A stretch of DNA of 35,352 nt, taken from Acidobacteriota bacterium. GTDB taxonomy: Bacteria > Acidobacteriota > UBA6911. Shown piece by piece: positions 17,298-26,555 of the stretch. The notes beneath the pieces are model-generated. The model worked only from the letters and a program-made list of their open reading frames with translations. It was not told the origin of the DNA and made no database searches. Both the position numbers and the translations under genes were made by a program. How positions within the stretch are numbered: the stretch's first letter is position 1; each line of letters begins with the position of its first letter. The DNA is taken from the NCBI GenBank assembly GCA_012719355.1, contig JAAYAM010000043.1, positions 1 to 35,352 of the forward strand, written 5' to 3'.

Positions 17298-18476
17298 TTA
17301 GTCGCGCCGGCCGAGAATCGTTATGCTGCCGACACCACTGCCTGGGTTCATCCCGTGATTGTGGGTGAGACCGAGCCGCGGATTCTTGCGCTGGCGCGGA
17401 CCTGCCTTGCCCTGGAGCTGCTTGTAGATTTCGTACACCATTCGCAGTCCGCTTGCCCCCAGCGGATGCCCGAAGCATTTCAGCCCGCCGTCGGGATTCA
17501 CCGCCAGTTTTCCATCAAGCTCAAACGTGCCGGCATCAATGTACTCCTTCGCCTTTCCGCGTGGACAGAAGCCGAGGTCTTCATAAAGAACCATCTCGGT
17601 TATGGTGAAACAGTCGTGCACCTCTGCAACGTCGATCTCTTCGAAGGCGTTTCTGACGCCGGCCACGGCGAAAGCCTGGCGCGACGCGCGGAGCGTCTCT
17701 TCCAGATGTACGAAATCGTAGTCCTGCTGCAGGAAGCCCTGCCGGGCGCCGGTTGCGAGTCCCATCCCTTTGATCAGGATGTAATCATCGCGGAAACTCC
17801 TTGCCATGTCGGCGCGGGTCAGGATGGCGGCTGCGGCACCGTCGCTGACGCCGCACGCATCGTAAAGGCCGAGCGGCCAGGAGATGATCGGAGCATTCAT
17901 CGCCTGTTCAATCGTGATTTCGCGCTGGAAATGAGCCTTGGGGTTCAGTGAGCCGTTGTGGTGGTTTTTCACCGCAATCTTCGCCAGCGCCTGTTTCAGC
18001 TCAGCTTCAGTCAATCCATACTCGTGCATGTAGCGGGTGGCCATGCGGGCGAAGAAATGGGCCGGAGGAGTGCCGGGATAGTCGACCCGGGATGTCGGCT
18101 GTATTTCAGAGGAGTCAAGACCCCCCATCCCGACATCCTTCAGCTTCTCAGCGCCGATTGCCAGTACTATGTCGTAGACTCCGGCAGCCACGGCAAATGC
18201 GGCATTGCGCAAGGCGTCCGACCCGGTCGCGCAGAGATTTTCGACGCGGGTTACCGGAATGTAGTCGAACTTGAGAACTCCTGCCAAATTCTCTCCCGTG
18301 ATGAGGCGGGTCGTTCCGAACCATGCGGCCTGGATTTCCTTCTGCTCGATGCCGGCATCCTGGTAAGCTTCATATGCGGCTTCGATGATCAGATCGTCGA
18401 CGCTCTTGTTCCAATTCTCGCCGAACTTCGTGCATCCCATTCCGATGATGGCAACTTTGTCTTTGAGGCTTTCCAT
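17298..18476 (-). CDS. Thiolase-family protein (SCP2/lipid-transfer type)
   Basis: From ATG 18476, which overlaps the previous stop by 1 nt (TGATG) with AAGGAG upstream, the protein has 392 residues. It is a thiolase-fold enzyme of the SCP2-thiolase type: KVAIIGMGCTKFG at the N-terminus, ENLCATGSDAL with the probable nucleophile Cys82, and the C-terminal CFGHPLGASGLRM His motif. The usual second Cys region near the C-terminus reads THNHGMNPGSG and lacks the CxG Cys, as in other SCP2-type members. Such proteins act on acyl-CoA or partner with DUF35 proteins. Here the upstream overlapping gene carries a fused DUF35 domain, so the two probably form a complex. The substrate is unknown. Confidence 0.87.
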   Translation of the reverse strand: MESLKDKVAIIGMGCTKFGENWNKSVDDLIIEAAYEAYQDAGIEQKEIQAAWFGTTRLITGENLAGVLKFDYIPVTRVENLCATGSDALRNAAFAVAAGVYDIVLAIGAEKLKDVGMGGLDSSEIQPTSRVDYPGTPPAHFFARMATRYMHEYGLTEAELKQALAKIAVKNHHNGSLNPKAHFQREITIEQAMNAPIISWPLGLYDACGVSDGAAAAILTRADMARSFRDDYILIKGMGLATGARQGFLQQDYDFVHLEETLRASRQAFAVAGVRNAFEEIDVAEVHDCFTITEMVLYEDLGFCPRGKAKEYIDAGTFELDGKLAVNPDGGLKCFGHPLGASGLRMVYEIYKQLQGKAGPRQRKNPRLGLTHNHGMNPGSGVGSITILGRRD

Positions 18477-19906
18477 CACTTCTGCTCCTTTGCCGAACCT
18501 GGTTTCCGGACGGGTGAGCACTTCCAGTAGTAGTTGGTGATCTCGCCTGCTGTGTGGAGCTTTCGGAAGGTCATTTCGACTTCGAGCCCCACCGCCACTT
18601 CCCGCGGATCGCGATCAGTCATCTGAAAACAGCCGCGCCCTCCTCCCTCAAAGTCTATGACCGTATCAACCATGGGCAGATCGAAGGGTGGGATCTGGGC
18701 CAACCTGTCGAGTGTGTACGTGAAGACGGCCGCCCGCCTGTCGGACAGCCTGATATTTTCCATGCTGTCTTTCGCCCCGCAGCGTGTGCAGATTCGCTGC
18801 GGCGGGTACTGAATCGTGCCGCAGTGGGTGCATTTTCCGCCATAGAGGCGGAAGATCTGGTCACGTTCGCGCCAGATGGCGGAAGCGGAGGGACGTGCCG
18901 GCGGATAATAGTGCCCTTCGGGCGGCCTGTGGCGGAATGCCAGATAGGCCTCGTACTCGGGAATGATCAGCCTTCGGGCGAGATTGTTTTTGATTCCGCG
19001 CCTTCCCGGTATTACGGCGATTTCGTCGGTGACTCTAAGGAGAAGCAGGTCGGCACCGTTGCCGTAAGCGGCCGTCAGGATGGTGTCCCCCGGCCGGGAT
19101 TCCTCAAGTGCAGCCACGAGGAGCATCGGGGTGAAAGCCGCGCCGGTATTACCGAGTTTGCCGAACAGTGGATCCTGCACCTGGAAAGGCGCAAACCCGA
19201 GTCGCCTGGCCATTTCGGCGTGACGACGGCGGTCGGGTGCATTGAACACCACTTTGCTGATTTCTGCGGGTGAGATGTCCAGCTTCTTGAGAAATGCCGC
19301 CACTGTCCTGGGAAGGACCTTGAAGTATCCCTCGTCCATCATGAAGCGGTCTTCCCAGCCGGAAAGATATCTGCTGCCGTCAAGGCGCCAGACATCGAGC
19401 ATCTCGTTGGAAACCGAGTATGCCGCTTCGATTGTTGCGATTGGATTTCCGTTGCCGACAATGAATGCGGCTGCACCGTCGCCGTTATTCTGATCGAAGC
19501 TGTCGCGGGGCCGTCCCAACCTACCGCAGTCGCCGGCGGCAACGAGGACACTGCCTGCCGAGCCCGCTTTCACGGTATCAATGGCGGTCCTGAGTGCCGC
19601 GGTTCCTGCTCTGAGCGAGTTGGCGAAATCCACCGTTACAATGTCGTTGCGCAGATCGCACGCCATCGCAACCGTCGTAGCGGTGAGCTTTTCCTTATAG
19701 GGGGAGGTCGTTGAGGCGAAGTAGAGGCCGTCGATGGAGTTGCGATCACAGTCTCCCAGGCAATCCAGCGCTGCGGCTGCCGCCATCGTCAGGCTGTCTT
19801 CGTCATAGTAAGCGACCGCTTTCTCAAGAGGGAAACCCCAGCCTTTTGTCTCCGGTCCAAGCCGATGGAGCGGCACGTACGCGCCATAGGAAATGATCCC
19901 GATCAT
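18476..19906 (-). CDS. KS-III/HMG-CoA-synthase-like protein fused to a DUF35 Zn-ribbon/OB domain
   Basis: The 476-residue protein has two parts. Residues 1 to about 310 form a thiolase-superfamily fold of the HMG-CoA synthase type (GIISYGAYVPLHRL at the start; NGADLLLLRVTDEI near its end). Residues about 340-470 are a DUF35 acyl-CoA-associated module, with a rubredoxin-like zinc ribbon (CTHCG...CTRCG) followed by an OB fold. In HMG-CoA synthases the nucleophile sits in NAC-x-G-G-T; here the same place reads N96-S-L-R-A-G-T102, with Leu98 instead of Cys. The enzyme may be catalytically dead, structural, or use other chemistry. DUF35 proteins usually feed acyl-CoA to a thiolase partner, and a thiolase is encoded next with a 1-nt overlap. 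A GAGG site lies 8 nt before the ATG. Confidence 0.87.
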   Translation of the reverse strand: MIGIISYGAYVPLHRLGPETKGWGFPLEKAVAYYDEDSLTMAAAAALDCLGDCDRNSIDGLYFASTTSPYKEKLTATTVAMACDLRNDIVTVDFANSLRAGTAALRTAIDTVKAGSAGSVLVAAGDCGRLGRPRDSFDQNNGDGAAAFIVGNGNPIATIEAAYSVSNEMLDVWRLDGSRYLSGWEDRFMMDEGYFKVLPRTVAAFLKKLDISPAEISKVVFNAPDRRRHAEMARRLGFAPFQVQDPLFGKLGNTGAAFTPMLLVAALEESRPGDTILTAAYGNGADLLLLRVTDEIAVIPGRRGIKNNLARRLIIPEYEAYLAFRHRPPEGHYYPPARPSASAIWRERDQIFRLYGGKCTHCGTIQYPPQRICTRCGAKDSMENIRLSDRRAAVFTYTLDRLAQIPPFDLPMVDTVIDFEGGGRGCFQMTDRDPREVAVGLEVEMTFRKLHTAGEITNYYWKCSPVRKPGSAKEQK

Positions 19907-20242
19907 AGCGTTGTCCTCGCGTGAATGCCCTTGATGCTTTTTCGGTAGTGTAGCCAGACTGACGGTCCCAATCTAGCACTACTCCTCCTCTTCTGCAAAG
20001 AGCTTGCGCATCCGGTCTCATGTTGGAGGAATGGTTGTAATTTGTCCGGTTTGTGGTTTAAAGTGATACCAGTCAAAAACGGAAAAAAGCAAAAACAGGA
20101 GCAGGCACATCAACGGTGGCACTGTACGAGGCTTCCGGCTCGTCAGGCTGCCGAGGTATGAAGTGTAAACGTATAAGAGTCGGTTGTTGACAGGTCCTGA
20201 GCTTCGGAACAGACAGATTTCAATTTGTATTGGAATTGAGTC
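19907..20242. other. Divergent intergenic region
   Basis: This 336-nt gap separates the KS-DUF35/thiolase operon (minus) from the TPR gene (plus). It holds the ribosome-binding sites of both. TTGACA at about 20188 could be a -35 box for the TPR gene, but I see no convincing -10. No RNA gene or repeat is evident. Confidence 0.5.
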
Positions 20243-21262
20243 ATGGTCCATCAGAGAGCGCTGCGAAGCTGTCTTTTCCTTCTTTTGTCTCTTTCTTTCC
20301 TTGCACATTGGTCGGCCCCGGCGATGGCAGGCGAGACCTATCAGCTGATAGGCAGAATCAGCTACGGGGAGAAGGGCTTCTCCAGGGATAATCCGCCGCT
20401 GATTCTGCTGCAGGGTATGAAGAACCCTTTTGCCGCGCACACACGGGCCGATCCGGCAGGTGACTTCAAGTTCAAGAAGCTGCGCCCCGACATGTTTACC
20501 CTCATCGTCTATGTGGCCTTCGCCGGCGAGCACCGTCAGACGGTCGAAGTGAGTCCGGGTCTTGCAGATTCAAAAAAGAGAGTGTTCGTCGAGGTGGCTT
20601 TTCAGCCTAACCGGTCGAGAAAAACGCTCCAGGAAGTATCTTCGTCGCAGCTTTCGGTTTCGGTAAAAGCGATCAAGGAGCTCGAGAAGGCCTTCAAAAG
20701 ACTCGAGAAGCGAGACCGCGAAGGCGCTGTGGCGCATTTGAAGAAAAGCGTGGAAATATCGCCCCAGTTCATCGAGGGGTGGAATACACTTGGTACGATG
20801 GCATATCAGTCCGGCAAGTACGAACTGGCCGAAAGGTATTTCAGGGAGGCGTTGGAGCATGATCCGGAAAGTTACGCGCCGATGGTGAACCTCGGGGGCG
20901 CGCTCCTGTCGCAGGGAAAGATACGTGAATCGCTGCCTTGGAACATGGCCGCAGTGGAGTCGCGGCCTGATGATGCATTGGCACATTCTCAGGTTGGACT
21001 GAGCTACTACTATCTCGGCCGGTATCGGGAGGCGGAGGAACACCTCAAACAGGCGGTCGCTCTGGATCCGGGCCATTTCTCCTATCCGCAACTGCCACTG
21101 GCTGACATCTACCTGCGCAATCAGGATCTGAAATCGGCTGTACGTGAACTGGAGCACTTCCTCATGCTTCACCCTGATGCCGAACAGGCAGCCACCGTGA
21201 AAAGACAGGTAGAAATCATCTATTCACAGGCTGGTCGCAAGACTGTGCCCGGGACGCCCTGA
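20243..21262 (+). CDS. Exported TPR-repeat protein with N-terminal beta-sandwich region
   Basis: The 339-residue protein has a signal peptide (hydrophobic LFLLLSLSFLAHWSAPAMAG). A beta-rich region follows (about 30-125, YQLIGRISYG...FKFKKLRPDMFTLIVYV), resembling a carboxypeptidase-regulatory-like sandwich. The C-terminal half (about 145-325) contains at least four tetratricopeptide repeats with the usual W/G/Y/A/P spacing, such as GWNTLGTMAYQSGKYELAERYF and AHSQVGLSYYYLGRYREAEEHL. TPR arrays are protein-interaction scaffolds, so this is probably a periplasmic adaptor. This combination is common in Acidobacteriota-like genomes. The partner is unknown; the nearest downstream gene is a small cupin. 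Confidence 0.82.
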   Translation: MVHQRALRSCLFLLLSLSFLAHWSAPAMAGETYQLIGRISYGEKGFSRDNPPLILLQGMKNPFAAHTRADPAGDFKFKKLRPDMFTLIVYVAFAGEHRQTVEVSPGLADSKKRVFVEVAFQPNRSRKTLQEVSSSQLSVSVKAIKELEKAFKRLEKRDREGAVAHLKKSVEISPQFIEGWNTLGTMAYQSGKYELAERYFREALEHDPESYAPMVNLGGALLSQGKIRESLPWNMAAVESRPDDALAHSQVGLSYYYLGRYREAEEHLKQAVALDPGHFSYPQLPLADIYLRNQDLKSAVRELEHFLMLHPDAEQAATVKRQVEIIYSQAGRKTVPGTP

Positions 21263-21289
21263 ATGTGATTCCGCTCAGTTCGGATTTTT

Positions 21290-21324
21290 CGCATACTCTT
21301 TCTTTGCTTTCGTTGTAGTATGCG
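21290..21324. repeat. Inverted repeat upstream of the cupin gene
   Basis: CGCATAC (21290-21296) and GTATGCG (21318-21324) form a perfect 7-nt inverted repeat with a 21-nt spacer, 54 nt before the cupin start. It could be an operator or a weak hairpin ending the TPR transcript. Confidence 0.35.
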
Positions 21325-21377
21325 GTCTCTGGGCTTATGGATTGTTGCAGGCCCATATTTTGATGAAAGGTTCTCAG

Positions 21378-21809
21378 ATGGCTGAATCGAAGTATAGCAA
21401 ATACGTCGTCACGGACTTGATCGTTCCCGAAGAAAAGCAGAAGATCGCGGAAGCGTATTCCAAATACGCGACGAGGATTCTGTGGATGGACGAGAATGTG
21501 GTCGAAGGCGCCTTCCATATGAACACCGCATGGTACGTCAAGGCCGCAACGACCCTCGAAGACAAACCGCATGTGCATGATGCCGATGAGATCATCGGGT
21601 TTTTCGGCAGCGATCCGAACAATCCTCATGATCTGGGCGGCGAACTGGAAATCTGGCTCGAAGACGAAAAGCAGGTGATCAACAGGAGCGCCCTGCTGTT
21701 TGTTCCGGCGGGGATGAGGCATTGTCCGCTGATACTGAAGCGCGTCGACAGGCCGATTTTCCATTTTACGACCGTGCCGGGTGGCCGCTACATCAAGGAC
21801 GAAAAATAA
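21378..21809 (+). CDS. Small cupin-like protein
   Basis: From ATG 21378 (GAAAGG about 7 nt upstream) the product has 143 residues; in-frame TTG and ATG starts lie 15-36 nt upstream. The centre contains KPHVHDADEIIGFFG, giving a cupin-like His-x-His plus Glu metal-site pattern. A later stretch, ALLFVPAGMRHCPLILKRV, has the second cupin motif with PxGxxH. It is expected to be a single-domain cytoplasmic beta-barrel metalloprotein. Cupins of this type act as dioxygenases, isomerases or ligand sensors; which applies here cannot be told. A long hairpin follows 18 nt after the stop. Confidence 0.75.
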   Translation: MAESKYSKYVVTDLIVPEEKQKIAEAYSKYATRILWMDENVVEGAFHMNTAWYVKAATTLEDKPHVHDADEIIGFFGSDPNNPHDLGGELEIWLEDEKQVINRSALLFVPAGMRHCPLILKRVDRPIFHFTTVPGGRYIKDEK

Positions 21810-21827
21810 GGGTTTTCAAAACGAGAG

Positions 21828-21871
21828 CACGACGTTCCTTTGACCGGATACCGGTCAAGAGGGACGTCGTG
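21828..21871 (+). terminator. Long hairpin after the cupin gene
   Basis: The segment folds into 20 base pairs with one bulged A and a 3-nt ATA loop. An outer CACGACGT/ACGTCGTG stem leads through two G-U wobbles to TGACCGG/CCGGTCA. It begins 18 nt after the cupin stop codon. No U-tract follows, so it may stop transcription with help or protect the 3' end. Confidence 0.5.
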
Positions 21872-22046
21872 TGTTCGGATGCAACGGCCGCAACCGCAGC
21901 ATTATTGACCAATTTCAGGCAGTTCACCTCCGGCAGTACGGCTCCCATTCATTGGACAAACCGCAACCAGAAGGTATCTGATCAGCAAGTTTCTTAGGAC
22001 TGGAGCGAGACAATTTCGCTTGACTGAAATTGTTCGAATCGCTTAG

Positions 22047-22093
22047 GATGCATCTCGTATCACAGATCCAGTCTCGCATAAAAGATGCATCTC
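22047..22093. repeat. Short direct repeat in the receptor leader
   Basis: GATGCATCTC occurs at 22047-22056 and again at 22084-22093, a 37-nt period. The core GATGCATC is itself palindromic. Spacing near 3.5 helical turns could suit a dimeric regulator, but this is only a suggestion. Confidence 0.35.
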
Positions 22094-22190
22094 CATAGGG
22101 CGGACAACGTCTCTTATGCGCGACGTAGTGCGGGCCAATGTTTTAGAAAAGGACTCATTTCGGAAAAACGGCTTTTGGGAGTGAAGGGCT

Positions 22191-22246
22191 CTCAAAACGC
22201 AATGATTGTTCAGGAAAAACCTCCTGCCCTGGCCGGAGGTTTTGAG
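22191..22246 (+). promoter_or_regulatory. Mutually exclusive hairpins before the TonB receptor (possible attenuator)
   Basis: AAAACCTCC (22216-22224) pairs perfectly with GGAGGTTTT (22235-22243), giving a terminator-like stem whose 3' arm ends in Us. CTCAAAAC (22191-22198) pairs perfectly with GTTTTGAG (22239-22246), which would break that stem. The receptor ATG lies 27 nt later, after an AAGGGG site. The geometry is that of a terminator/antiterminator switch. Confidence 0.45.
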
Positions 22247-22272
22247 GGACTTTTGTACAAGGGGAATTAGAA

Positions 22273-25200
22273 ATGCCCAGAAGTAGTAAGCTAAGAGAGA
22301 AGTTTTGTATCGCGCTGTCGATAATGACGCTTCTTATCATGACTGCTCCGGCGTTCAGTCAATCCTCCAACAGTGCATTGAGCGGAACCGTACAGGACAG
22401 TTCAAAAGGAGTGCTGCCCGGTGCCACTGTCACTGCAACAAACACGGAGACGAACGTTGTCGGCACCACAATAACGAATGATTCCGGGGTCTACAGCTTC
22501 AGTCTTCAGCCCGGTCTCTACAAAGTCACGGCCGAGATGCCCGGATTCCAGACCCTTACCCGGACGGATGTAAAGCTGGGGGTAGGGGGACAGGCTCGTT
22601 TGAATTTCGAGCTGAACGTCGCCGGAACCTCGGTAGAACTGGAAGTAACGAGCACAGCTCAGGACCAGATTATTGAATCGAGTTCATCGACCGGTACCGT
22701 GCTTCAGGAAGAAGCAGTCACGGAACTGCCCCTGGCGAGCAATGACGTGATGGAGCTGATCAACATCATGGGCGGTGTGGTCAGGTCCGAAGACCCGATA
22801 TTCTCAAACTATGAACAGACCTTCGCAGGGGTGGCCGCCGGCAACATCAACATCCAGCGCGATGGGGTCACCGTCAACGATGTTCGATATAGATCCGGTA
22901 TCGTTTCACCTCAGCGCATCAATCCGGAAATGGTCGGAGAGTTCAAGATGATTCTGTCGCCGGTTGACGCCGAGCTTGGACGCGGCGCAGGACAGGTGCA
23001 GATCATCACCAAATCCGGATCCAATGCCTACCATGGATCGGGCGTATGGAACATCCAGAATTCGGCTCTGGATGCAAACGAGTGGGGTAACAACCGGGAG
23101 GGCGTGGAACCCAACTGGAGAAACCTCAACAACTACACCCTCACCGGCAGCGGCCCGATCATCAGGAACAAGACCTTCTTCTTTGTCAGCTGGGATCATC
23201 AGATTGTAAGGTCCAGGGACAATGTCAATGTTCCGGTTCTGACGCCCTGCGCCAGAAAAGGGATCTTCCGCTATTTTGAGGGCTGGAATAATGCCAACGC
23301 CCAGTACATGAACGTTGTCACTGGACCGGAGGGGAGCCAGATCCGTCGGGTAGTCGACACACTCGGCAATCCGCTTACCCCGACTACCTGGGCTGATGGC
23401 ACTGCCTATGACGGGCAGCTCCAGTTCCGCAGCGTTCTCGGTCAGCTTACCCCCGAGGCGATCGCCCAGATAAATAACGATCCGGTCAATTGCTCTCAGT
23501 ATGATTTCGGTGCACCCAATCGCGGACTTGAGCCGGATTCGGCCTGGGATCAATACAGGACTCAGTACGATACCTCAGGTTTTATTGAGCGTTTCACTAA
23601 TCTGATGCCGGAAGCCAACAACTGGGATATCGGGGACGGATTGAACGTTGCAGGATACCGGTGGGTTCGCACCCTGAAGGGGAGCGATACCGTGTACGGC
23701 AGCGGTGAAGACAATCTCCGTAAGGCCATCAACATCAAGATCGATCACAACCTGAACGACAGCCACAGGTTGAGCGGCAGGTATACCTATGAAAGCAACT
23801 ACGGGGATGCTCATTACGCAATGTGGCCTGCGGAAAACGGCGGTTACGGCGGATCGACCACGCGCTATCCCCAGAGCTTTTCAGTGAACCTGACATCGAC
23901 GCTGAAGCCGACTCTGCTCAACGAGTTCCGCATGGGGCTTTCACGAACCTCAACCCACAGCAATGAGCCGCTTCAGAACCCGGCATCGAAAGACCAGATG
24001 CTGGCGATCTTGAATCAACTGATGCCGACGGATAATTTCCCGAACTATGCGGGATTCCCGCTGATCGTCGGAGCCGGGCGCGGACAGTTTGCTTTTGCGA
24101 CCGATACCTACGGCAGCGGGCAGACCAACAGCCATCCCTATGGCAGCAGGGGAGCTCTTCCGACCGGTCGCGGCGGCTATGATCCTCGTTGGACATTTGC
24201 CGACACCCTGACTTGGACCCGGGGCACCCATTCGCTGAAGGCTGGTTTCGAGATGCGCCTCCAGCAGTCATGGCAGGAGCAGAACGGAGCCGCTCAGTTC
24301 AACAATTCGGCCAATACTTTCCCTTCAGTCCAGGGCGGAAATCTTACCTTCTCGCAACCCTCCGGCATCGCGGGATGGGAAGGACTGGTTGGCAGCGATA
24401 ACGGAAACTCTTCCACCGGCAACTTCACCCGAGCCTATGATCTGATGACCTATATGGCAGGGTCGATCGGCAACGTGCGCCAGTGGTATTACGTTGCGAA
24501 CAACACTGAGCCCTATCGCTGGAATGACTCGAGCGCGGGTGAGTTGAACCAGGTCGTCGACCTGCGAAACAGGGAATTCAGTTTCTTCCTCAAAGACGAC
24601 TGGAAGGTAACCAATGCCCTGACACTCAATCTGGGACTCCGGTATGAGTACTATGGGGTGCCATGGGTTGAATCCGGACAGGCCGCAGCCCTTGATGGGG
24701 GCCCTAACCGGCTGTTCAGCATTACCGGCAACAGCTTCGCCGACTGGATGCCTGCGACTCCAATCGAGGGTCCCGACGGGATGCTGACGCGGCAGATCTT
24801 CGTTGGGAAGAATTCGCCCAATCCGCATCTGAACATTTACAATCCCGACAGGAACAACTGGGGGCCGGCGATCGGTTTTGCCTACCAGCTCCCCTGGTTC
24901 GGGAAAGGGAAAACGACTCTTCGCGGAGGTTATCAGCTGAGCTACAGCGCCCTGGGAACCTTTGATGAATTCGCAGCCATCATGGCGCGGGTGACCGGTA
25001 TGACCTACTCACATGAGTACATAGGTGATGCGGACGATCATCCGTACCTTGACATGGCCGACCTTCCTGACATCATACCGATTCCGCAGTTCCTGAATCC
25101 CGGAACTGTTCCAATGGCAGTGCGTCCAGTGACGGACCGCAGCCAGGACATAACGGTCTGGGATCAGAACATCAGGAATCCCTATGTGCAGAACCTGACA

Positions 25201-26544
25201 CTGTCGCTGACGCGCAACATCACCTCAAACCTCAGCGTCGACGTCCGGTATGTCGGCACGTTGAGCCGGAAGCAGTTGGGAACGATCGACCTTACCGCGC
25301 CGAATCTTTTCAACAACGGTCTGCTCGAGGCTTTCGAGACTGCACGCAACGGCGGCCAGTCGGAACTGCTCAATTCCATCATTCCGGCCCGTGCGCTCTA
25401 CAGAGGAACGGTCACTGATCCCGTTACAGGGGAGCAGGTGCAGGCGACAGGGAGTGATCAGCTGAGGCTGAGCACCTTTACAAACTCCTATCTCGCCACC
25501 GGAGACTTCAACGGACTGGCCCGGATTCTCACAACGACGAACGGCTACCTCCGGGCTGCGCCTGGCATTAGAGGCGAGGTCCTGAGGCAGGGAGGCGCCC
25601 CTGAAAACTTCATTTCTGCGAATCCGCAGTTCAGGACCGCCAGCCTGGTCAGCAACCACAACCATGCAAACTACCATTCAATGCAGGCCCAGGTGACCCT
25701 GAGGCCGACCCGCGGTCTGAGTTTCCAGACAACCTATACCTGGAGCAGAAACCTCGGTGTAGGAGGAAGCTATACGGATCACCGCGACCGTGCGGAAGAC
25801 TACCAGCTGACCCGCTCACACCGGTCGCATTCGTTTACCACCTATGGCAGCTACATGCTGCCGTTTGGTGCCAAGGGATTCTTGCTGCGCAACCCGGGAG
25901 TGTGGAGACATGCTCTCGAGGGCTGGCAGATGAGCTGGATCCTGAGCGTCACCAGCGGCCTGCCCGGCTCCGTTACCGGCACCAACAGGTTGTGGGGCGG
26001 CGGACAGGTTGACCGTGTCGGACCGTTCGATCCGAAATCGGGTAAGGTTACGTGGGAGCCGGGAGCAGATGCCGGCTACTATTTCGGCGAAGACCAATAT
26101 ATGAAGGTGTCTGATCCGCAGTGCGACACGATTGCTCCGGAGCTGCAGAACGCCTGCAGAGTGAGGATCAATGCTATTGCGCTGGTTGACGGATTCGATG
26201 AGAATGGTGCGGCGATACCCGGACAAATCATCTTCCAGCATGCAAAACCGGGAACACGCGGCAATTTCCAGCCGAACATGTTGACCGGTCCGGCTCGCTG
26301 GACATTTGATATGGCGATGGGTAAAGAATTCCAGATGACGGAAGGGACTAAGATCGACTTTCGTGTCGACGCCCAGAACATACTGAACCATCCCACACCG
26401 TCCAACGGATACTATATTCGTAATGCCCGTTTCACGATGTTATACAACCCGAATTTTGCCATGAACGGAGCCGAGGACTTTGGCTACATCGATGCCAAAG
26501 GCGGCCACCGGACGTTCCAGGCCAAGATTCGAATCAGCTTCTAA
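22273..26544 (+). CDS. Oar-like TonB-dependent outer-membrane receptor
   Basis: The 1423-residue protein has a signal peptide (FCIALSIMTLLIMTAPAFS). A carboxypeptidase-regulatory-like domain follows (about 35-117; LSGTVQDSSKGVLPGATVTATN ... GVYSFSLQPGLYKVTAEMPGF). Next come a plug domain (about 130-240, with GRGAGQVQIITKSGSN) and a very long 22-stranded barrel region ending in an aromatic residue (KIRISF), as required for outer-membrane insertion. This arrangement is that of the large Oar/OmpA-related TonB receptors abundant in Acidobacteriota. Such receptors import oligosaccharides or other large ligands using TonB energy. The ligand is unknown and no SusD-like partner is nearby. The unusual leader suggests post-transcriptional control. 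Confidence 0.92.
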   Translation: MPRSSKLREKFCIALSIMTLLIMTAPAFSQSSNSALSGTVQDSSKGVLPGATVTATNTETNVVGTTITNDSGVYSFSLQPGLYKVTAEMPGFQTLTRTDVKLGVGGQARLNFELNVAGTSVELEVTSTAQDQIIESSSSTGTVLQEEAVTELPLASNDVMELINIMGGVVRSEDPIFSNYEQTFAGVAAGNINIQRDGVTVNDVRYRSGIVSPQRINPEMVGEFKMILSPVDAELGRGAGQVQIITKSGSNAYHGSGVWNIQNSALDANEWGNNREGVEPNWRNLNNYTLTGSGPIIRNKTFFFVSWDHQIVRSRDNVNVPVLTPCARKGIFRYFEGWNNANAQYMNVVTGPEGSQIRRVVDTLGNPLTPTTWADGTAYDGQLQFRSVLGQLTPEAIAQINNDPVNCSQYDFGAPNRGLEPDSAWDQYRTQYDTSGFIERFTNLMPEANNWDIGDGLNVAGYRWVRTLKGSDTVYGSGEDNLRKAINIKIDHNLNDSHRLSGRYTYESNYGDAHYAMWPAENGGYGGSTTRYPQSFSVNLTSTLKPTLLNEFRMGLSRTSTHSNEPLQNPASKDQMLAILNQLMPTDNFPNYAGFPLIVGAGRGQFAFATDTYGSGQTNSHPYGSRGALPTGRGGYDPRWTFADTLTWTRGTHSLKAGFEMRLQQSWQEQNGAAQFNNSANTFPSVQGGNLTFSQPSGIAGWEGLVGSDNGNSSTGNFTRAYDLMTYMAGSIGNVRQWYYVANNTEPYRWNDSSAGELNQVVDLRNREFSFFLKDDWKVTNALTLNLGLRYEYYGVPWVESGQAAALDGGPNRLFSITGNSFADWMPATPIEGPDGMLTRQIFVGKNSPNPHLNIYNPDRNNWGPAIGFAYQLPWFGKGKTTLRGGYQLSYSALGTFDEFAAIMARVTGMTYSHEYIGDADDHPYLDMADLPDIIPIPQFLNPGTVPMAVRPVTDRSQDITVWDQNIRNPYVQNLTLSLTRNITSNLSVDVRYVGTLSRKQLGTIDLTAPNLFNNGLLEAFETARNGGQSELLNSIIPARALYRGTVTDPVTGEQVQATGSDQLRLSTFTNSYLATGDFNGLARILTTTNGYLRAAPGIRGEVLRQGGAPENFISANPQFRTASLVSNHNHANYHSMQAQVTLRPTRGLSFQTTYTWSRNLGVGGSYTDHRDRAEDYQLTRSHRSHSFTTYGSYMLPFGAKGFLLRNPGVWRHALEGWQMSWILSVTSGLPGSVTGTNRLWGGGQVDRVGPFDPKSGKVTWEPGADAGYYFGEDQYMKVSDPQCDTIAPELQNACRVRINAIALVDGFDENGAAIPGQIIFQHAKPGTRGNFQPNMLTGPARWTFDMAMGKEFQMTEGTKIDFRVDAQNILNHPTPSNGYYIRNARFTMLYNPNFAMNGAEDFGYIDAKGGHRTFQAKIRISF

Positions 26545-26555
26545 TGCAAACCTCT

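Larger units (their letters stand above)
21810..22272. other. Intergenic region rich in RNA secondary structure
   Basis: This 463-nt gap between the cupin and TonB-receptor genes has no credible gene. It holds the long hairpin at 21828-21871, a stem ACAATTTC/GAAATTGT (22010-22017 with 22026-22033), two copies of GATGCATCTC (22047-22056 and 22084-22093) and the attenuator-like hairpins at 22191-22246. It probably includes a long 5' leader for the receptor gene. It does not match a riboswitch class I can recognise. Confidence 0.5.

Noticed and set aside
20018-20533. 171-residue open frame on the minus strand
   Set aside because: Overlaps the TPR gene start and its signal peptide in antisense; no protein-like motifs or ribosome-binding site.
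22030-22040. TTCGAATC resembling a tRNA T-loop
   Set aside because: The flanking bases do not form a 5-bp T stem and no acceptor or anticodon arms are present.
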